The notes beneath the pieces are model-generated. The model worked only from the letters and a program-made list of their open reading frames with translations, was not told where the DNA came from and ran no database searches. DNA of 64,000 bases from Fundidesulfovibrio soli (GTDB taxonomy: Bacteria > Desulfobacterota > Desulfovibrionia > Desulfovibrionales > Desulfovibrionaceae): assembly GCF_022808695.1 (NCBI RefSeq), contig NZ_JAKZKW010000008.1, positions 1 through 64,000 on the forward strand, read 5' to 3'. The position numbers and the translations under genes were made by a program. Shown here one piece after another: positions 61,848 through 64,000 of the stretch. Every line of letters starts with the position of its first letter. Positions within the stretch are counted from its first letter, which is position 1.

Positions 61848-62594
61848 TTAGCGATGAAGCCCGCCGTTGACGGCCAGCACCTGTCCGGTGACGTAGGCCG
61901 CGCCCGGGGAGGCGAGATACGAGACCGCGGCGGCGACGTCCTCCGCGGTGCCCGAGCGTTTGAGCGGAATCTGGTCCAGGAAGGCAGCCTTGGCCGCCTC
62001 GGGCAGCACTGCGGTCATGTCGGTTTCGATATAGCCTGGGGCCACGGCGTTCACGGTGACGCCGCGCGGGGCCAACTCCACCGCCGCGGACTTGGTCAGG
62101 CCCACAAGCCCGGCCTTGGCCGCCACGTAGTTGGCCTGGCCCGCGTTGCCCATCTGGGCCACCACGGAGACCATGTTGATGATGCGGCCGCTGCGGCGCT
62201 TCATCATGATCTTGGCGGCCTCGCGCAGGCAGGTGAAGGCCCCGGTGAGGTTCACGCCGATCACGCGGTCCCAGTCGTCGTCCTTCATGCGCACCAGCAG
62301 GCCGTCCTTGGTGATGCCGGCGTTGTTCACCAGCACCTCGAGTTTGACCTTGCCCTCGATGTGCTCCTTGAAGAAGGCCGGCACCGCCGCGCGGTCGGAG
62401 ACGTCCAGGCGCACGGCCTGGGCCTCGCCGCCTTCGGCCATGATCTGGGCCGCCACGGCGTTGGCCTCGTCCGGCTTGGAGACATAGGTGAAGATGACGG
62501 AATAGCCGTCCTTGGCCAACTGCTTGGCCACGGCCGCGCCGATGCCGCGCGAGCCTCCGGTGACGAGGGCGGTGAGGCGGGGTGGGTTGTTCAT
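61848..62594 (-). CDS. fabG: 3-oxoacyl-ACP reductase
   Basis: 248 residues from the ATG at 62594. Short-chain dehydrogenase motifs are [13 protein letters not shown] (NADPH), [14 protein letters not shown], Ser and Tyr-x3-Lys in [21 protein letters not shown], and PGYIETDMT. Reduces beta-ketoacyl-ACP. The open frame further upstream has no conserved start. Lies between fabH and acpP. Confidence 0.95.
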   Translation of the reverse strand: MNNPPRLTALVTGGSRGIGAAVAKQLAKDGYSVIFTYVSKPDEANAVAAQIMAEGGEAQAVRLDVSDRAAVPAFFKEHIEGKVKLEVLVNNAGITKDGLLVRMKDDDWDRVIGVNLTGAFTCLREAAKIMMKRRSGRIINMVSVVAQMGNAGQANYVAAKAGLVGLTKSAAVELAPRGVTVNAVAPGYIETDMTAVLPEAAKAAFLDQIPLKRSGTAEDVAAAVSYLASPGAAYVTGQVLAVNGGLHR

Positions 62595-62677
62595 GATCGT
62601 TCCGGTATGAATTGAGGATTGTCCCTTAACCCAAACAAACGCATAACTCAAACGCCAATTTGGCGACGCGGGCGGGG

Positions 62678-63673
62678 TTAGACGAACTCCAGCAAGGCCG
62701 CGCCGAAGGTGAAGCCCCCGCCGAAAGTGGTCAGCAGCACCTTGGCCCCGGGCTTGATGCGCCCTTCGGTCTTGGCGTCGGCCAGGGCGATGGCCACGGA
62801 GGCGGCCGAGGTGTTGCCGTAGCGGTCCACGGTGACCATGACCCTGTCCCCGAAGACCTTCAGGCGCTTGCCCACGGCCTCGATGATGCGCAGGTTGGCC
62901 TGGTGGGGGATGAACAAGTCGATGTCATCCATGCTCAGGCCGTTCTTCTCCACGATCTCCTCGCAGACCTGGCCCATGGAGCGCACCGCGTTCTTGTAGA
63001 CCTCGGGGCCGTTCATCTCGATGAAGAAATCTTCCTTCACGGTGTCGCCCAGCTTGAGCGGCCAGCCCGAGCCGCCGCCCTTCACGGTGAGCAGGGGCCA
63101 CATGGAGCCGTCGCTGTGCAGGATGACGTCGCGGATGGCGGCCTGGCCGGGCTTGGGCTCCCTGGTGGAGAGCACCACGGCCCCGGCGCCGTCCCCGAAG
63201 AGCACGCAGGTGGCCCGGTCCGCCCAGTTGGTGCGCGAGGAGGTGACCTCCGACGCGGTGACCAGCACGGTGGCGTCAGGCTTGCGGGCCAGGGTGCCCA
63301 TGGCGTGGTCGAGGGCGAAGAGGAAGCCCGAGCAGGCGGCGCTCACGTCTGAGGCGGGGCGGCCGGAGATGCCCAGTTTGTGCTCCAGGATGCAGGCGGC
63401 CGGGGGGCAGATGGAGTCGGGCGTGAAGCTGGCGAAAAAGATCTGGGAGACGTCCTCGACGGGGCGTCCGGCGTCGGCCAGGGCGGTGTTGCAGGCCTTG
63501 ACGGCCAGGTCGCTGGCTGCCTCGCCCGGAGCGGCGATGTGGCGGGTCTTGATGCCGGTGCGGGTGGTGATCCAGTCGTCGCTGGTCTCCACAATGGATT
63601 CAAGGTCCGCGTTGGTGAGCACCCGTTCGGGAACGTGGCGGCCGAAGCCTTCGATGGTGAATCGTCCGTGCAT
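62678..63673 (-). CDS. fabH: Beta-ketoacyl-ACP synthase III
   Basis: 331 residues. Catalytic Cys in DVSAACSGFLFALDHA, His in IPHQANLRIIEAVG, Asn in RYGNTSAASVAIAL. It starts fatty acid chains from acyl-CoA and malonyl-ACP. It follows plsX by 18 bases, so the order plsX-fabH-fabG-acpP-fabF is a classical fatty acid operon. Confidence 0.96.
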   Translation of the reverse strand: MHGRFTIEGFGRHVPERVLTNADLESIVETSDDWITTRTGIKTRHIAAPGEAASDLAVKACNTALADAGRPVEDVSQIFFASFTPDSICPPAACILEHKLGISGRPASDVSAACSGFLFALDHAMGTLARKPDATVLVTASEVTSSRTNWADRATCVLFGDGAGAVVLSTREPKPGQAAIRDVILHSDGSMWPLLTVKGGGSGWPLKLGDTVKEDFFIEMNGPEVYKNAVRSMGQVCEEIVEKNGLSMDDIDLFIPHQANLRIIEAVGKRLKVFGDRVMVTVDRYGNTSAASVAIALADAKTEGRIKPGAKVLLTTFGGGFTFGAALLEFV

Positions 63674-63691
63674 GTGGGGAGGTCTTCTATA

Positions 63692-64000
63692 TTAGTCGGC
63701 CTGGGCCGGTCGTTTCACGAAGTGGGCGAAGTCCTTGTTGGCGGCCAGGCCTTCGCGCATGAGCCGGGTGGCGTCGCGGCGGATGAGCACCCCGGCCATG
63801 TCCACGGCGTTGCCGATGGCCTTGATGTTCGAGGCCCCGTGGCTGACGATGACGATGCCCTTGAGGCCCAAAAGCGGCGCGCCGCCGTATTCGGCGTAGT
63901 CCATCAGGCGCGAGAATCGCTTGAGCGCCGAGAGGGCCAGCGTGGTGCCGATCTTGGCGAAGAAGCCCCGCCGCAGCTCGCCCTTGAGCAGCCGCCCCAG
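63692..64000 (-). CDS. plsX: Phosphate acyltransferase PlsX, C-terminal part (cut by window end)
   Basis: The frame is open to base 64000, so the N-terminal two thirds lie outside. The visible 102 residues contain AKIGTTLALSALKRFSRLMD, YAEYGGAPLLGLKGIVIVSHG, and SNIKAIGNAVDMA, characteristic of PlsX. It makes acyl-phosphate from acyl-ACP for phospholipid synthesis. It precedes fabH. Confidence 0.94.
   Translation of the reverse strand: MGRLLKGELRRGFFAKIGTTLALSALKRFSRLMDYAEYGGAPLLGLKGIVIVSHGASNIKAIGNAVDMAGVLIRRDATRLMREGLAANKDFAHFVKRPAQAD

Overview
The window is high-GC bacterial chromosome. Gene content and order (ribD, glyA, fabF, acpP, fabG, fabH, plsX in a run, a 14-function NADH dehydrogenase operon with fused NuoB/C/D, and abundant c-type cytochromes) suggest a Desulfovibrionaceae-like member of the Desulfobacterota. 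This taxonomic placement is inference; no rRNA is present to confirm it.

Layout. 1-423: the end of a TauE/SafE permease. 576-2152: an IS2-like IS3-family element abutting a remnant of a different IS3-family element. 2503-5610: a putative quinone or isoprenoid tailoring group (UbiE/MenG methyltransferase, a second methyltransferase, a UbiA prenyltransferase, and a convergent cytochrome b5-like/DUF2231 membrane protein). 5888-9952: a disulfide oxidoreductase, an RpiB-type isomerase, and an orphan eboD-eboE pair. 10201-24591: a complete, tightly overlapping nuo operon (A, BCD fusion, E to N). 24605-28884, minus strand: glucose-6-phosphate dehydrogenase, transaldolase and transketolase. 28961-39014, minus strand: a second respiratory operon joining Alternative Complex III (ActB, ActCD fusion, ActF, ActA and an ActE-like cytochrome) to a cbb3-like haem-copper oxidase (CcoN and a dihaem CcoO). 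The window therefore encodes an almost complete chain from NADPH/NADH through quinone to O2.

39034-50174 looks like an accessory island: a decayed reading frame, a 17-bp tandem repeat, a CPA1 antiporter, a beta-phosphoglucomutase/GH65 phosphorylase pair, a copper-type P-ATPase with a changed hinge motif, an otsA remnant cut by an IS3-family element, and a TrfA-like plasmid replication initiator with its own iteron array. It ends beside a tRNA-Thr(CGT), a common integration target. No integrase or relaxase is visible.

50542-56826, minus strand, holds a secreted Rhs/YD-repeat protein, a very small secreted YD-repeat protein, and a DUF945 (YdgA-like) protein. 56903-64000, minus strand, is core metabolism: riboflavin synthesis (ribD), dCMP deaminase, serine hydroxymethyltransferase, and the fatty acid/phospholipid genes fabF, acpP, fabG, fabH and plsX (cut by the window edge).
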